From Curvibacter sp. (GTDB lineage Bacteria; Pseudomonadota; Gammaproteobacteria; Burkholderiales; Burkholderiaceae_C), in the NCBI GenBank assembly GCA_004293725.1, contig REAW01000012.1:78916-142915 (forward strand): a stretch of 64,000 nucleotides of DNA, in the 5' to 3' direction. Below the pieces are notes generated by a model. The model was not told the DNA's origin, ran no database searches, and saw only the letters and a program-made list of their open reading frames with translations. Position 1 is the stretch's first letter. Each line of letters begins with the position of its first letter. Of the stretch, positions 54,904 through 63,756 are shown in pieces. A program made the translations under genes and the position numbers.

Positions 54904-55443
54904 ATGTCCGTCCACCGTCTGACCCCGCAACCGTTGCTATCCCGCCCCGATTTGTCTGCGCCCCAAGAACACCGTGCAGTACCAAAGCGCGAGGCGGCCG
55001 TTGCTTTTGATGCGCCTTGGTTTCTTCCCAAGGGCCATGCCGTGACCGTGCGGCCGCGCCGCGACGCTGTCTTGCGCGCAGTGTCAGGCCGTGCATGGGC
55101 CACGCTGGACGCGTTGGGTCACAACCCGCTGGCTGAGCGCAGTGACCATTTTGTGGCGCAGGGGCACGACCTGCCGGTGCACGCCGGGCAACGGGTGGTG
55201 GTGGAGGCTTGGCCTGGCAAGGGGCAAGACGGTATTCAGTTGCAATGGGTGGCGCAACCGCAGACCAGCATGGCGACGCGCTGGCAAACCAGCGTGCGGG
55301 AGCCACTGCGTGACATGGGGCACGGCCTGGCTTTGGTGGCGCGGGCGCTTGGGCGCCTGTTGGGCGGTATTGCGGGGTACGCAGACGTTCTGGCCGCAGG
55401 CCGTGGACGGGTGTTGCGCGGGCTGGAGTCCAATGCGCCGTGA
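54904..55443 (+). CDS. DUF2917 domain-containing protein
   Basis: 179 aa from the ATG at 54904 (GGAGCCC upstream). The DUF2917 part spans about 45-105: GHAVTVRPRRDAVLRAVSGR, then AWATLDALG and GQRVVVEAW. The C-terminal part is helical with Arg/Gly (DMGHGLALVARALGRLLGG). The fold is thought to be cupin-like; no function is known. Divergent from the LysR gene, and probably regulated by it. Confidence 0.8.
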   Translation: MSVHRLTPQPLLSRPDLSAPQEHRAVPKREAAVAFDAPWFLPKGHAVTVRPRRDAVLRAVSGRAWATLDALGHNPLAERSDHFVAQGHDLPVHAGQRVVVEAWPGKGQDGIQLQWVAQPQTSMATRWQTSVREPLRDMGHGLALVARALGRLLGGIAGYADVLAAGRGRVLRGLESNAP

Positions 55444-55522
55444 GTGATGGAGCGATCGATGTTGCCCTACTCCCCAACTGCACAAGCCCTGGGCTCCAAG
55501 CCAGCATCTCACTTCTTAAGCC

Positions 55523-55576
55523 ATTGAGGCACCCAACGCCCTAAAAATATGCGCAGTGTGCTATTAAAATAATAGT
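55523..55576 (-). repeat. 54-bp dispersed repeat, copy J (directly upstream of azlC)
   Basis: On the reverse strand it reads ACTATTATTTTAATAGCACA, then CTGCGCATATTTTTAGGGCG: a diverged copy. It ends 1 bp before the azlC ATG, so the leader and any ribosome-binding site of azlC lie within the repeat, and no SD is visible. Confidence 0.7.
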
Positions 55577-55577
55577 A

Positions 55578-56309
55578 ATGAGCATTCTTGCCCCTGACTC
55601 CCGCGCTGCCTTCTTCGATGGTGCGCGCGAGGTGGCCATCGTTGCACCGTCCTATATGCCATTTGCCTTGGTGTGCGGCGTCGCGGCGGTGAACGCGGGG
55701 CTGGTACTGCCAGCGGCCCTTGCCTTGCCGGGGCTTGTGTATGGGGGTAGCTCGCAAGCCGTGCTTACGCAGTTTTTGCAAGGGGCCTCCGCGCTGTGGG
55801 TGGCGGTTCTTTCGGGCTTGGTCGTCAATCTGCGCATGGTGGTCTACAGTGCCGCAATGGCGCCTCGTCTTAGGCACTTGAGCCTGCCGCGTCGCCTGCT
55901 CGGCGCTGCGTTCCTGGTCGACAACGTGTTTGCTTTCATGGAGCAACGAAAGATCGACAAGCCCACCGAGAGCAACAACCAACTATTGGCCTACTACGCT
56001 GGCATGACCTGCGTGCTGTGGCCCGCCTGGATGGTCTTTTGCATCATTGGCTCTTTGGCTGGCAGCGTGATTCCGCCAAGCTGGCAGCTTGACTTTGCGA
56101 TTCCACTGGCCTTCATCGCCACCTTGGCCACCACGGTGCGTAGTCTGCCGCTGTTGGCCGCTGCGGTGGGGGGCGGAGTCGCAAGCGTGGTGTTGTTTGC
56201 GTTGCCTTTGAAATTGGGCCTGATTGCAGCCTGCTTGTTGGGTTTGTTGGCAGGCTTGGTGGTGGAGCGCGTGCTTTTGGCCACCGCAGTGAAGGGCGAT
56301 GACGAATGA
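55578..56309 (+). CDS. azlC: AzlC family branched-chain amino acid exporter, large subunit
   Basis: 243 aa inner-membrane protein with about seven helices, working with AzlD to export branched-chain amino acids. Conserved FFDGAREVAIVAPSYMPFALVCG and LPGLVYGGSSQAVLTQFL, plus VLSGLVVNLRMVVYSAAMAP. The ATG follows 1 bp after a 54-bp repeat copy and lacks a clear SD. Overlaps azlD by 4 bp (ATGA). Confidence 0.92.
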   Translation: MSILAPDSRAAFFDGAREVAIVAPSYMPFALVCGVAAVNAGLVLPAALALPGLVYGGSSQAVLTQFLQGASALWVAVLSGLVVNLRMVVYSAAMAPRLRHLSLPRRLLGAAFLVDNVFAFMEQRKIDKPTESNNQLLAYYAGMTCVLWPAWMVFCIIGSLAGSVIPPSWQLDFAIPLAFIATLATTVRSLPLLAAAVGGGVASVVLFALPLKLGLIAACLLGLLAGLVVERVLLATAVKGDDE

Positions 56310-56650
56310 CCAACTTGAGCGCATGGGAGAGCTGGGGCGTGGTGCTTGGCTTGGGGCTGGGCACATTTTTGATTCGCTATTCGTTTATCGGCCTGTTTGC
56401 CAATCGCGACATGCCAACTTGGCTCTCGCATGGTTTGAGACTCATCGTTCCAGCGATCTTTGCCGCGATTGTGGCCAGCGGCGTTGCGATTCAAGCAGGG
56501 GCTTTTGCAGGGTGGGACTATTGGCCGCGCTATGCGGCTGCCCTGGTAGCGCTGGCCGTGGCGCTGCGCTTCAAGGGGAACATCTGGTTCACCGTGATCA
56601 GCGGCATGGCGTCTTTGCATGGCTTTTTGGCATTGCAGCGTTGGCTGTAA
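56306..56650 (+). CDS. azlD: AzlD family branched-chain amino acid exporter, small subunit
   Basis: 114 aa, three or four membrane helices: LGLGLGTFLIRYSFIGLF, with the conserved RYSF, IVPAIFAAIVASGVAIQAGA and YAAALVALAVALRFKGNIW. Translationally coupled to azlC. Confidence 0.92.
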   Translation: MTNLSAWESWGVVLGLGLGTFLIRYSFIGLFANRDMPTWLSHGLRLIVPAIFAAIVASGVAIQAGAFAGWDYWPRYAAALVALAVALRFKGNIWFTVISGMASLHGFLALQRWL

Positions 56651-56675
56651 TGAGTCCCATGCTTCGCATGCTGCC

Positions 56676-56690
56676 TGGGGTCGAACCCCA
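56676..56690. terminator. Possible terminator hairpin between azlD and the LacI gene
   Basis: TGGGGT-CGA-ACCCCA is a perfect 6-bp stem with a 3-nt loop in the 55-bp gap between convergent genes. It has no T run, so termination is uncertain. Confidence 0.3.
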
Positions 56691-56705
56691 TGTGCCTTGG
56701 CCTGC

Positions 56706-57749
56706 TCAGGCACTGTCCCGCAGCTGCAGGGAGTAACCCAAATTGATGCAAGGCGTGTCGATGGCTTGGCCTTGCATAAGTGCTACCAGCATTTTTCCTG
56801 CGGCTTGGCCTATTTCGGCGCGTGGTGTGCGCACAGTGGTTAGCGGGGGCACCATCTGGTCACTGCCGGTCAGGTCGTTGAAACCTGCAATGGCAACGCG
56901 TTGCGGTACCGCAATGCCCAAACGCAGCGCGGCCAGCAGTGCGCCCTGGGCCAAGTCGTCATTGCAAAAAAAGATGGCGTCCACGGCGGGTTGCTGCCCC
57001 ATGATTTGTTCGAACATCCGGGCCCCAAGCGACAGCGAGGAGGGTGCTGGGTTCAGCCACTCCAGCGTGGCCTCGTAACGGCCCGCTGCATGCAAGGCCT
57101 GGCGCCAACCTTCCAGGCGCTGCAACGTTCGCGGGTCCAACTGGGCTGCAGCAAATGCGATGCGCTGGTGGCCTTTGTTCAATAGGTGGCGTGTGAGATC
57201 CCGGCCCGCATCGCGCTGGGAAAAACCCACGCAGTAGGCCCCCACTGGCGCCTCGTCGGTCATCAAGTGCACGCAAGGTACGCCACTTTGGGCCATGAGG
57301 CTACGCGTGGCTTCGCTGCGCTCCAAGCCGGTGACCACCAGACCCGCGGGGCGGTGTAGCAATTGCTCGCGTAGCAGGCTTTCCTCTTCGCTCGCGTCGT
57401 AATGGGTGATCCCGATCAGGGTCTGGTATCCGGCCTGGCGCAGCGTTAGCTGGAGGGCCTCCAGCAAATCAACAAACAACGCGTTGGACAACATCGGGAT
57501 AAGCACCGCCACATGGCTGCTCTGGCCAGAGGCCAGTGCACGCGCAGCCGGGTTGGGGGAGTAGCCTAGTTTTGTGGCAGCCTGCTTTACTCGTGCTACG
57601 AGTTCAGGAGCTACCGCACGTTCTCCACGTAGCGCCCGCGACACCGTAATAGGACTTACGCCCGCAAGTTGTGCAACGTCAGAAAGGGTTACGTGGCCTG
57701 TAGCGCGAGGACTCGTTGGCACAGAACTGCGCTTTTGAATCATTTTCAA
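56706..57749 (-). CDS. LacI family regulator, gluconate-type (GntR-like)
   Basis: 347 aa. HTH at about 20-42: VTLSDVAQLAGVSPITVSRALRG without its last residues, followed by the hinge helix NPAARALASGQS. The sugar-binding domain has HVAVLIPMLSNALFVDLLEA and GLVVTGLERSEATRS, and AIFFCNDDLAQGALLAA. The resemblance to gluconate repressor GntR and the nearby gluconokinase support repression of the downstream cluster, with operators at 58533 and 58628. The start is at 57749 or the Met two codons on. Confidence 0.88.
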   Translation of the reverse strand: MKMIQKRSSVPTSPRATGHVTLSDVAQLAGVSPITVSRALRGERAVAPELVARVKQAATKLGYSPNPAARALASGQSSHVAVLIPMLSNALFVDLLEALQLTLRQAGYQTLIGITHYDASEEESLLREQLLHRPAGLVVTGLERSEATRSLMAQSGVPCVHLMTDEAPVGAYCVGFSQRDAGRDLTRHLLNKGHQRIAFAAAQLDPRTLQRLEGWRQALHAAGRYEATLEWLNPAPSSLSLGARMFEQIMGQQPAVDAIFFCNDDLAQGALLAALRLGIAVPQRVAIAGFNDLTGSDQMVPPLTTVRTPRAEIGQAAGKMLVALMQGQAIDTPCINLGYSLQLRDSA

Positions 57750-57802
57750 AACTCTTCCCCAATCGTAGCGACCGATGCACTTGAATTGAGGCCCCAGACG
57801 AC

Positions 57803-58378
57803 ATGAAGTAAAAGGACCTTGGCCTTTATCTCAGCAAGCGGCGCAGGCGTAAGCAAGTCCTTTTCTATGCAATGGAGCAAGTCACGCCCCACGCAGCGGT
57901 GGCGAAGACGGGACTTCCGTCGTTTGATCTGGCACTGATGTTGCGCATTCACTGCCTGCGACAGTGGGTTGGCCCGTCCGACCTGAGAGTCGCAGGAGCT
58001 TTGTCCAAGATTAACTTCAACTGTGACTGTGTGGGCATCCGTGGCACCCAGCTTACGTCGGACCGGGTCAGCACCCAGCGCCTTCGTCACTTGCTCGACC
58101 AGCACGACGAGAGCCCGAAGTTCCTTTAAGTCATCCATTCCGAGTTGAGCGCCCGTGACTTGTTGCTCAAGAGCGGCACCGTGGTGGATGCCATCTTGAT
58201 TGCCGCCCTGATCACTGCCAAGAACAATGACAGGGAGCGCCACTCCGAGATGCACCAAGTCAAGAAGGGCAAGCAGCGGCACTTTGGCATTACGGTACAT
58301 ATTGGGGTAGATGTTGATTCTGGCCTGTCGCACACCGTCGTCGGCACCGCGGGCATGGAGCGGGGAGTAGAGCTTTAG
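57803..58378 (+). pseudogene. Decayed IS5-family transposase
   Basis: The frame opening at the ATG 57803 reads MK-stop-KDLGLYLSKRRRRK, close to IS5-family N-termini, and goes on through EQVTPHAAVAKTG, LMLRIHCLRQW, LRHLLDQHDESPK, a TAA at 58127, LSARDLLLKSGTVVDAILIA, VKKGKQRHFGITVHIGVDVD and SGLSHTVVGTAG, then stops. It has two in-frame stops (codon 3 and 58127), loses about a dozen residues near TPHAAV, and lacks the C-terminal third. No terminal inverted repeats are seen. It lies between the LacI gene and gntK. Confidence 0.85.
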
Positions 58379-58532
58379 GCCAGGGTACGAGTCAAAGTAG
58401 AACATTGCGCTGGCTTTTCAACAAACGGAACCTATCCTCTTTTGATCTCTTCTTAATCTGAATTTTGGACATGATACTTAGTCTTGCAACTCTAGGGTTT
58501 CCCCTGATGGAAGATGCGCCTCATCAAACTAA

Positions 58533-58544
58533 GATAGCGCTATC
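58533..58544. promoter_or_regulatory. LacI-type operator 1 upstream of gntK
   Basis: GATAGCGCTATC is a perfect 12-bp palindrome with a central GC, as in LacI-family operators, in the context AA...CAA. The centre is 96 bp upstream of the second operator's centre. Confidence 0.6.
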
Positions 58545-58627
58545 CAATTGCAAATCTTAGTTGATTTGCGTCGTCGTCACTTTATTCCAGTGTTTATGTC
58601 TGTATCTGACTTAGTTTTATCCAAATG

Positions 58628-58641
58628 GGATAGCGCAATCC
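58628..58641. promoter_or_regulatory. LacI-type operator 2 at the gntK start
   Basis: GGATAGCGCAATCC shares GATAGCGC and the ATCCAA end with operator 1 and ends 4 bp before the gntK ATG, so bound repressor would cover the translation start region. Confidence 0.55.
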
Positions 58642-58645
58642 AAAT

Positions 58646-59158
58646 ATGAACTCAATTGTCGTCATGGGTGTTGCCGGTTGCGGGAAATCGAGTGTTGGGC
58701 ATGTTTTGGCCCAAGCCCTTGGGTTGCCTTTGATCGAGGGCGATGAATTCCACCCCGAAAGGAACATCGTGAAAATGCGCCTTGGATTGCCTTTGACCGA
58801 TGTCGATCGAACTGATTGGTTGGCCGCCTTGGCACGAGAGTTGACTCGGTACTCAAGTGGCGCGGTGCTGACATGCTCTGCTTTGCGCCGCGAATACCGT
58901 GACCTCTTGCGCAACTCCACGACAGGCTTGCGGTTCGTATTTCTAGACATCAGCCCGCAGCAGGCCCTGGATAGGGTGACCGCGCGCGCAGGGGAACACA
59001 TGTTTCCCCCTAGCTTGGTTGAGAGTCAGTTTGCCACGCTGGAATCACCAGTCGGTGAAGCAGGAGTTCTTCGAATGGATGCTGCATTGCAAGTAGCCCA
59101 AATATCCGAGCTAGTTTGTGCATGGCTGCGCAGTGAAGTACGTAAGGAGTCCGTATGA
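58646..59158 (+). CDS. gntK: Gluconokinase
   Basis: Phosphorylates gluconate to 6-phosphogluconate with ATP. 170 aa, usual length. Walker A GVAGCGKSSVG at about residues 8-18, EGDEFHPERNIVKM as the substrate-binding region, CSALRREYRDLLR and the lid MFPPSLVESQFATLE (E-P/S pattern of the family). No clear SD; an operator lies directly upstream. Overlaps the TRAP small-permease gene by 4 bp (ATGA). Confidence 0.94.
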   Translation: MNSIVVMGVAGCGKSSVGHVLAQALGLPLIEGDEFHPERNIVKMRLGLPLTDVDRTDWLAALARELTRYSSGAVLTCSALRREYRDLLRNSTTGLRFVFLDISPQQALDRVTARAGEHMFPPSLVESQFATLESPVGEAGVLRMDAALQVAQISELVCAWLRSEVRKESV

Positions 59159-59646
59159 ACGACCGGTATCAAAAAATATCCAACACCTTGATGGCTGTTT
59201 GTTTGGCTGTTATGGCCAGCGCAGTATTTGTCAATGTGGTACTCCGCTACGGCTTCGGAAGCGGTATTGCCGCTAGTGAAGAGTTGTCGCGCCTCCTCTT
59301 TGTTTGGATGGTGTTTATAGGTGCCACGGCAGCCTACCCGATGGGTGAACACATGGCATTCACCAGCTTGTTGAGGCCACTCTACAAGCCGGGTCGGTTA
59401 GTTCTCCTACAGGTGGTAACCGTTGCCATCCGAGCGTTGGTCGTTCTGAGTTGCGCTCTTATGGGGTGGGGCGCATGGCAGCAAGTGATAGTTGGCATGG
59501 GTAGTCATAGCGTCGTAATGGGTTACCCGCAAGCGCTACTGCCATTGCCTGCACTTTTGTGTAGTGGCGCCATTGGTTTGATGGCGTTGTACCAGCTGGT
59601 CACCAGGACGCCGCTAGACATCGGCCATGTTCAAGACGTCGAATGA
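59155..59646 (+). CDS. TRAP transporter small permease (DctQ type)
   Basis: 163 aa with four membrane helices and the family motif ASEELSRLLFVWMVFIGA at about 41-58. It forms the inner-membrane part of a tripartite ATP-independent periplasmic transporter with the next two genes. Its translational coupling to gluconokinase points to gluconate or a related sugar acid as substrate. Confidence 0.92.
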   Translation: MNDRYQKISNTLMAVCLAVMASAVFVNVVLRYGFGSGIAASEELSRLLFVWMVFIGATAAYPMGEHMAFTSLLRPLYKPGRLVLLQVVTVAIRALVVLSCALMGWGAWQQVIVGMGSHSVVMGYPQALLPLPALLCSGAIGLMALYQLVTRTPLDIGHVQDVE

Positions 59647-59674
59647 AAAGAATGAATAAAAAATTGGAGTCTTT

Positions 59675-60964
59675 ATGAATCAAAGCTGGGTTGTCTTCGT
59701 CTTCATTGCGGGCATGTTCGTGTTTATGGGTATTGGGATGCCAATGGCATTTGCCCTGCTGCTAACGGGCGCGTCAATGGCCTGGGTGCTTGGGTTTTTT
59801 GACACACAGCTTCTGGCGCAGAACATGGTGGCAGGCGTCGACAGCTTTGCTTTGCTCGCGGTACCCTTTTTCATCCTGGCAGGTGAACTGATGAATTCGG
59901 GTGGTATCAGCCGTCGCATCATCACCATGGCCCAGGCCTGGGTAGGACACATTCCGGGTGGACTTGGTTATGTCACGATTGGTGCAGCCATATTAATGGC
60001 CAGCATGAGTGGATCTGCACTAGCGGACACTGCCGCTTTGGCGACCATATTGCTGCCTATGATGCGCGCACATGGATACCCCATGTCCACATCAGCGGGG
60101 CTTATTGCTTCGGGTGGCATCATCGCGCCCATCATTCCGCCATCGATGCCATTTGTAATCTACGGCGTTACCACCAACACCTCGATTTCAGCGCTTTTCC
60201 TCTCTGGTATTGTTCCCGGCCTGATGATGGGCTTGTGCTTAATCTTCACTTGGCGCTACCTGTTGCGCAAGCTAGACTTGCCAGCAGGTACCAAGCTGCC
60301 TCTTGGGGCCCGCATGCGTGAAACGGGCAAGGCATTTTGGGCGCTTCTCATGCCAGTGATCATTATTGGGGGCATGAAAACCGGTGTGTTCACACCAACC
60401 GAAGCTGCGGTTGTGGCAGTCGTATATGCACTGTTCATCGGTTTCTTCATTCACCGAGAAATGCGCCTCTCCGATTTGCATGCCGTTCTTGTGCGCGCAG
60501 CAAAAACAACATCCGTAGTGATGCTGCTTTGTGCAGGTGCTCAAGTCGCCAGCTACATGATCAGTTTGGCTGACTTGCCAGCAACCATCACTGAATGGTT
60601 GGGGCCACTGGTTGAGCACCCAATTGCCCTGATGGCGGTAATGCAAATACTTTTGGTGCTCATTGGAACTGCGTTAGATCTGACCCCCACCATTTTGATC
60701 TTCGCACCTGTGATGCTGCCCATTGCAGTAGCAGCCGGAATTGATCCGATCTACTTCGGACTGATGTTCATTCTCAACGGTTCTATTGGCCTCATAACCC
60801 CCCCGGTTGGCACTGTGCTCAACGTTGTTGCCGGCGTCGGGCGAATGAGGCTAGATGAAGTCATTAAAGGTGTTAACCCGTTTTTGGCGGTGTATTGCAT
60901 GTTGCTGGTGCTATTCACTCTGTTCCCCGAGTTGGTTACCACACCGTTGAAATGGATGCGTTAG
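59675..60964 (+). CDS. TRAP transporter large permease (DctM type)
   Basis: 429 aa, 11-12 helices. Conserved GIPMAFALLLTGAS-type start (GIGMPMAFALLLTGAS), FILAGELMNSGGISRRI, SMSGSALADTAALATILLP, and SGGIIAPIIPPSMPFVIYGV. It starts 28 bp after the small permease, with GGAG upstream. Its substrate is set by the next gene's binding protein. Confidence 0.95.
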   Translation: MNQSWVVFVFIAGMFVFMGIGMPMAFALLLTGASMAWVLGFFDTQLLAQNMVAGVDSFALLAVPFFILAGELMNSGGISRRIITMAQAWVGHIPGGLGYVTIGAAILMASMSGSALADTAALATILLPMMRAHGYPMSTSAGLIASGGIIAPIIPPSMPFVIYGVTTNTSISALFLSGIVPGLMMGLCLIFTWRYLLRKLDLPAGTKLPLGARMRETGKAFWALLMPVIIIGGMKTGVFTPTEAAVVAVVYALFIGFFIHREMRLSDLHAVLVRAAKTTSVVMLLCAGAQVASYMISLADLPATITEWLGPLVEHPIALMAVMQILLVLIGTALDLTPTILIFAPVMLPIAVAAGIDPIYFGLMFILNGSIGLITPPVGTVLNVVAGVGRMRLDEVIKGVNPFLAVYCMLLVLFTLFPELVTTPLKWMR

Positions 60965-61031
60965 TAAAAACTAGTTGCATTCCCAACTTCCCCCCCCCCG
61001 TCGTTTCGACTTTTCTAACTAGGAGATTCTC

Positions 61032-62045
61032 ATGAAAACATTTCGTCGTTCACTCATAACTTGCGCCGTCGGTGTCAGTCTAGTGGTTGCAGGTCTTGCC
61101 AATGCTCAGGACATTAAGCCGCGTTTGATTCGCTTTGGCTATGGTCTTAATGAGCAGTCCAACCAGGGCCGTGCGACCAAGGTTTTGGCCGATGAAATAG
61201 AAAAACTTTCGGGTGGAAAAATGAAATTGCGGGCAGTGGGTGCAGCCGCTCTTGGATCCGATGTGCAGATGCAGCAGGCTTTGATTGGCGGCGCGCAAGA
61301 AATGATGGTTGGATCAACGGCCACTCTGGTGGGAATTACCAAAGAAATGGCGCTTTGGGATACACCGTTCTTGTTCAACAACGTGCAAGAGGCTGATGCC
61401 GTTTTAGATGGACCAGTTGGGGACAAAGTACGTGCAAAGCTGGAAGAGAAAGGCTTAGTAGGCCTAGTTTATTGGGAGAACGGCTTCCGCAACTTGACAA
61501 ACAGCAAGCGGTCGGTGGCTAAGCTTGAAGACATGGATGGAATCAAGCTTCGGGTAATGCAAAACCCAGTCTTTCTGGAGACCTTCAAAACTTTGGGTGC
61601 AAACGCTGTTCCTCTGCCGTTCTCTGAACTTTTTAGCGCATTGGAAACCAAGGCAGTAGACGGGCAAGAAAACCCTTTCAACACCATTCTTTCGAGCCGT
61701 TTCTATGAGATTCAAAAATATCTGACTGTCTCAAACCATGTGTATAGCCCCTGGATCGTTCTGGTTAGCAAAAAGTACTGGGACGGTTTGAGCGCTGATG
61801 AAAAAGGCGTGTTGATGGCTGCAGCAAAAACCAGCCGCGACTTTATGCGAAAGGACACCCGAGCAGAGGCTGCCAAAGCGCTTGCAGACCTCAAGGAAAA
61901 GGGTATGGAAATCACTGTCCTGCGTGCAACGGAAGCCGGCCGAATGCGCGACAAGTTGACGACTATCAATGGCGGTATTGCAGCGAGTGTTGGCATGGAC
62001 TTATGGAAAGAAACCCAGGCTGAGTTAGCTCGACTGAGGAAGTAG
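61032..62045 (+). CDS. TRAP transporter substrate-binding protein (DctP type)
   Basis: 337 aa with a signal peptide (LITCAVGVSLVVAGLANAQ). DctP family: FGYGLNEQSNQGRATKVLAD, GTPFLFNNVQEADAVL-like (WDTPFLFNNVQEADAVLDG), the carboxylate-binding Arg in GIKLRVMQNPVFLETFKTLG, and DGQENPFNTI. Ligand: a carboxylate, most likely gluconate or a similar acid by context. A perfect hairpin follows the stop. Confidence 0.93.
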   Translation: MKTFRRSLITCAVGVSLVVAGLANAQDIKPRLIRFGYGLNEQSNQGRATKVLADEIEKLSGGKMKLRAVGAAALGSDVQMQQALIGGAQEMMVGSTATLVGITKEMALWDTPFLFNNVQEADAVLDGPVGDKVRAKLEEKGLVGLVYWENGFRNLTNSKRSVAKLEDMDGIKLRVMQNPVFLETFKTLGANAVPLPFSELFSALETKAVDGQENPFNTILSSRFYEIQKYLTVSNHVYSPWIVLVSKKYWDGLSADEKGVLMAAAKTSRDFMRKDTRAEAAKALADLKEKGMEITVLRATEAGRMRDKLTTINGGIAASVGMDLWKETQAELARLRK

Positions 62046-62054
62046 CAGCAGTTC

Positions 62055-62079
62055 AGAGTCACCCCAAGGGTGACTCTTT
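62055..62079 (+). terminator. Terminator-like hairpin after the TRAP cluster
   Basis: AGAGTCACCC-CAA-GGGTGACTCT: perfect 10-bp stem, 3-nt loop, followed by only TT. It separates the TRAP operon from the chemoreceptor gene and would hide the SD of an alternative start at 62080. Confidence 0.65.
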
Positions 62080-62100
62080 ATGAAAGAAAAGGTGACTTGT

Positions 62101-63756
62101 ATGGCAATGAGCGACGTCAAAATTGCTACCCGTCTGACCCTTCTGATCGGTTTTTTATCGATCATTTTGCTGACCATTGGCGGTGTAGGCTTGTACGGGA
62201 TATCGGCATCTACATCAGCGTTGCGCTCTGTCTACCAAGACCGCACCGTGGCGCTTGGACGGCTAGCCGATGTACAGCAAGGCATGCTGCACAACCAAAT
62301 CAGCATTGGCACCATGCTGCTGGAGCCCTTGCCTGAGCTGATCACAAAGCTGAAAACAAGGATTGATGAGGAAAACAATCGAATCGACAAGGTTTGGGAG
62401 GCCTACCTATCAAATTCCCTCGATCCAGAGGAGGCGCGTATTGCCAAGGAATTTGTTGAGTCCCGATCCAAATTCGAAGAGTTGGGTGTCAATCCGACAA
62501 TCAAAGCCTTGCGCATCAACGACCCTGCCAAGGCTGTTGACTATGGCCTCAACAAAATGCCATCGTTGTATGAACCTACCCGCGAGAGACTGGCCGCACT
62601 TGTCAAAATTCAGATAGACGGGGCAGCCAGTGCATATGCGGCAGCCGAGCAGCGTTCTAAAACCATTTACTGGAGTTCAATTGGGGCAGTTATTGCGGGA
62701 CTGTTCTTTGCTTCGCTTGGGGGCTTTTTCTTGGTACGAAGTATTTCCGGTTCGTTACGAGAGGCAGTTGGTGTATCCAAGCGCATCGGTGCAGGCGACT
62801 TGACACACCCGGTATCTGATGCAGGACGCAATGAAATAGGGGTGCTCCTCGACGCCTTGCGAACGATGCAGGACGATTTGGTTGGTGTGGTTTCAGCTGT
62901 GCGCTCAGGCTCAGAAGGAGTTGCGAGTGCCAGTACTGAAATTGCCCAAGGCAATCACGACCTCAGCACACGAACCGAACAACAGGCCTCTGCTTTGCAA
63001 GAAACTGCCGCCTCTATGGAAGAACTCAGCAACGCAATCAAGCAAAACGCCGGCAACGCCAACCAGGCCAATCAACTGGCCCAAAGCGCAAGTGCTGTTG
63101 CGATACAGGGTGGCAATGTAGTGAACCAAGTGGTGGAGACCATGAAGGGGATCAATGAGTCTTCTATCCACATTTCTGAAATTATCAGTGTGATAGACGG
63201 GATTGCGTTTCAGACCAACATTCTGGCGCTCAACGCGGCGGTAGAAGCAGCGCGAGCCGGAGAGCAAGGGCGAGGCTTTGCGGTTGTCGCTTCAGAGGTC
63301 CGGAGCCTCGCCGGCCGCTCGGCAGATGCAGCAAAGCAAATCAAACAACTCATCAACGCAAGCGTGGAGCGGGTTGAATACGGTACTCGTTTGGTTGATC
63401 AAGCGGGCACCACAATGATTGAAGTGGTGAGTGCTATCCGGAAGGTCACCGCAATAATGGCGGAAATCAACGCTGCAAGCAGCAACCAAGCACTAGGCGT
63501 GCAGCAAGTTGGTGCCGCTGTAAGGCAAATGGATCAATCCACTCAACAAAATGCTGCTTTGGTTGAGCAGATGGCGGCCGCTGCGTCAACTTTGCAGCTT
63601 TTGGCCAATGCGCAAGTACAAGCAGTTTCTGCTTTCACCTTGCCGGCCAAGCTCGCTATGGAAAGCGGCGCAACACAACATAAATTCCCTTTCAGCTCCT
63701 TAGTCGAGGAAACCACACCATTGAAGCCAAGTTCACTTCAGCTATCGCAGGTTTGA
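62101..63756 (+). CDS. Methyl-accepting chemotaxis protein
   Basis: 551 aa from the ATG at 62101 (AAGGTG 7 bp upstream); an ATG at 62080 adds seven codons but its SD lies in the hairpin. TM1 is about 12-32 ([20 protein letters not shown]), then a four-helix-bundle periplasmic sensor, TM2 about 190-212 ([19 protein letters not shown]), HAMP, and the signalling domain with the hairpin tip [20 protein letters not shown] and [20 protein letters not shown]. It ends without the NWETF pentapeptide used to tether CheR. Its place after the TRAP genes suggests it senses the same substrate. Confidence 0.93.
   Translation: MAMSDVKIATRLTLLIGFLSIILLTIGGVGLYGISASTSALRSVYQDRTVALGRLADVQQGMLHNQISIGTMLLEPLPELITKLKTRIDEENNRIDKVWEAYLSNSLDPEEARIAKEFVESRSKFEELGVNPTIKALRINDPAKAVDYGLNKMPSLYEPTRERLAALVKIQIDGAASAYAAAEQRSKTIYWSSIGAVIAGLFFASLGGFFLVRSISGSLREAVGVSKRIGAGDLTHPVSDAGRNEIGVLLDALRTMQDDLVGVVSAVRSGSEGVASASTEIAQGNHDLSTRTEQQASALQETAASMEELSNAIKQNAGNANQANQLAQSASAVAIQGGNVVNQVVETMKGINESSIHISEIISVIDGIAFQTNILALNAAVEAARAGEQGRGFAVVASEVRSLAGRSADAAKQIKQLINASVERVEYGTRLVDQAGTTMIEVVSAIRKVTAIMAEINAASSNQALGVQQVGAAVRQMDQSTQQNAALVEQMAAAASTLQLLANAQVQAVSAFTLPAKLAMESGATQHKFPFSSLVEETTPLKPSSLQLSQV

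Noticed and set aside
57746..58405. 219-codon reverse frame between the LacI gene and gntK
   Set aside because: It is the antisense of the decayed IS5 transposase, whose forward frame shows clear family motifs.
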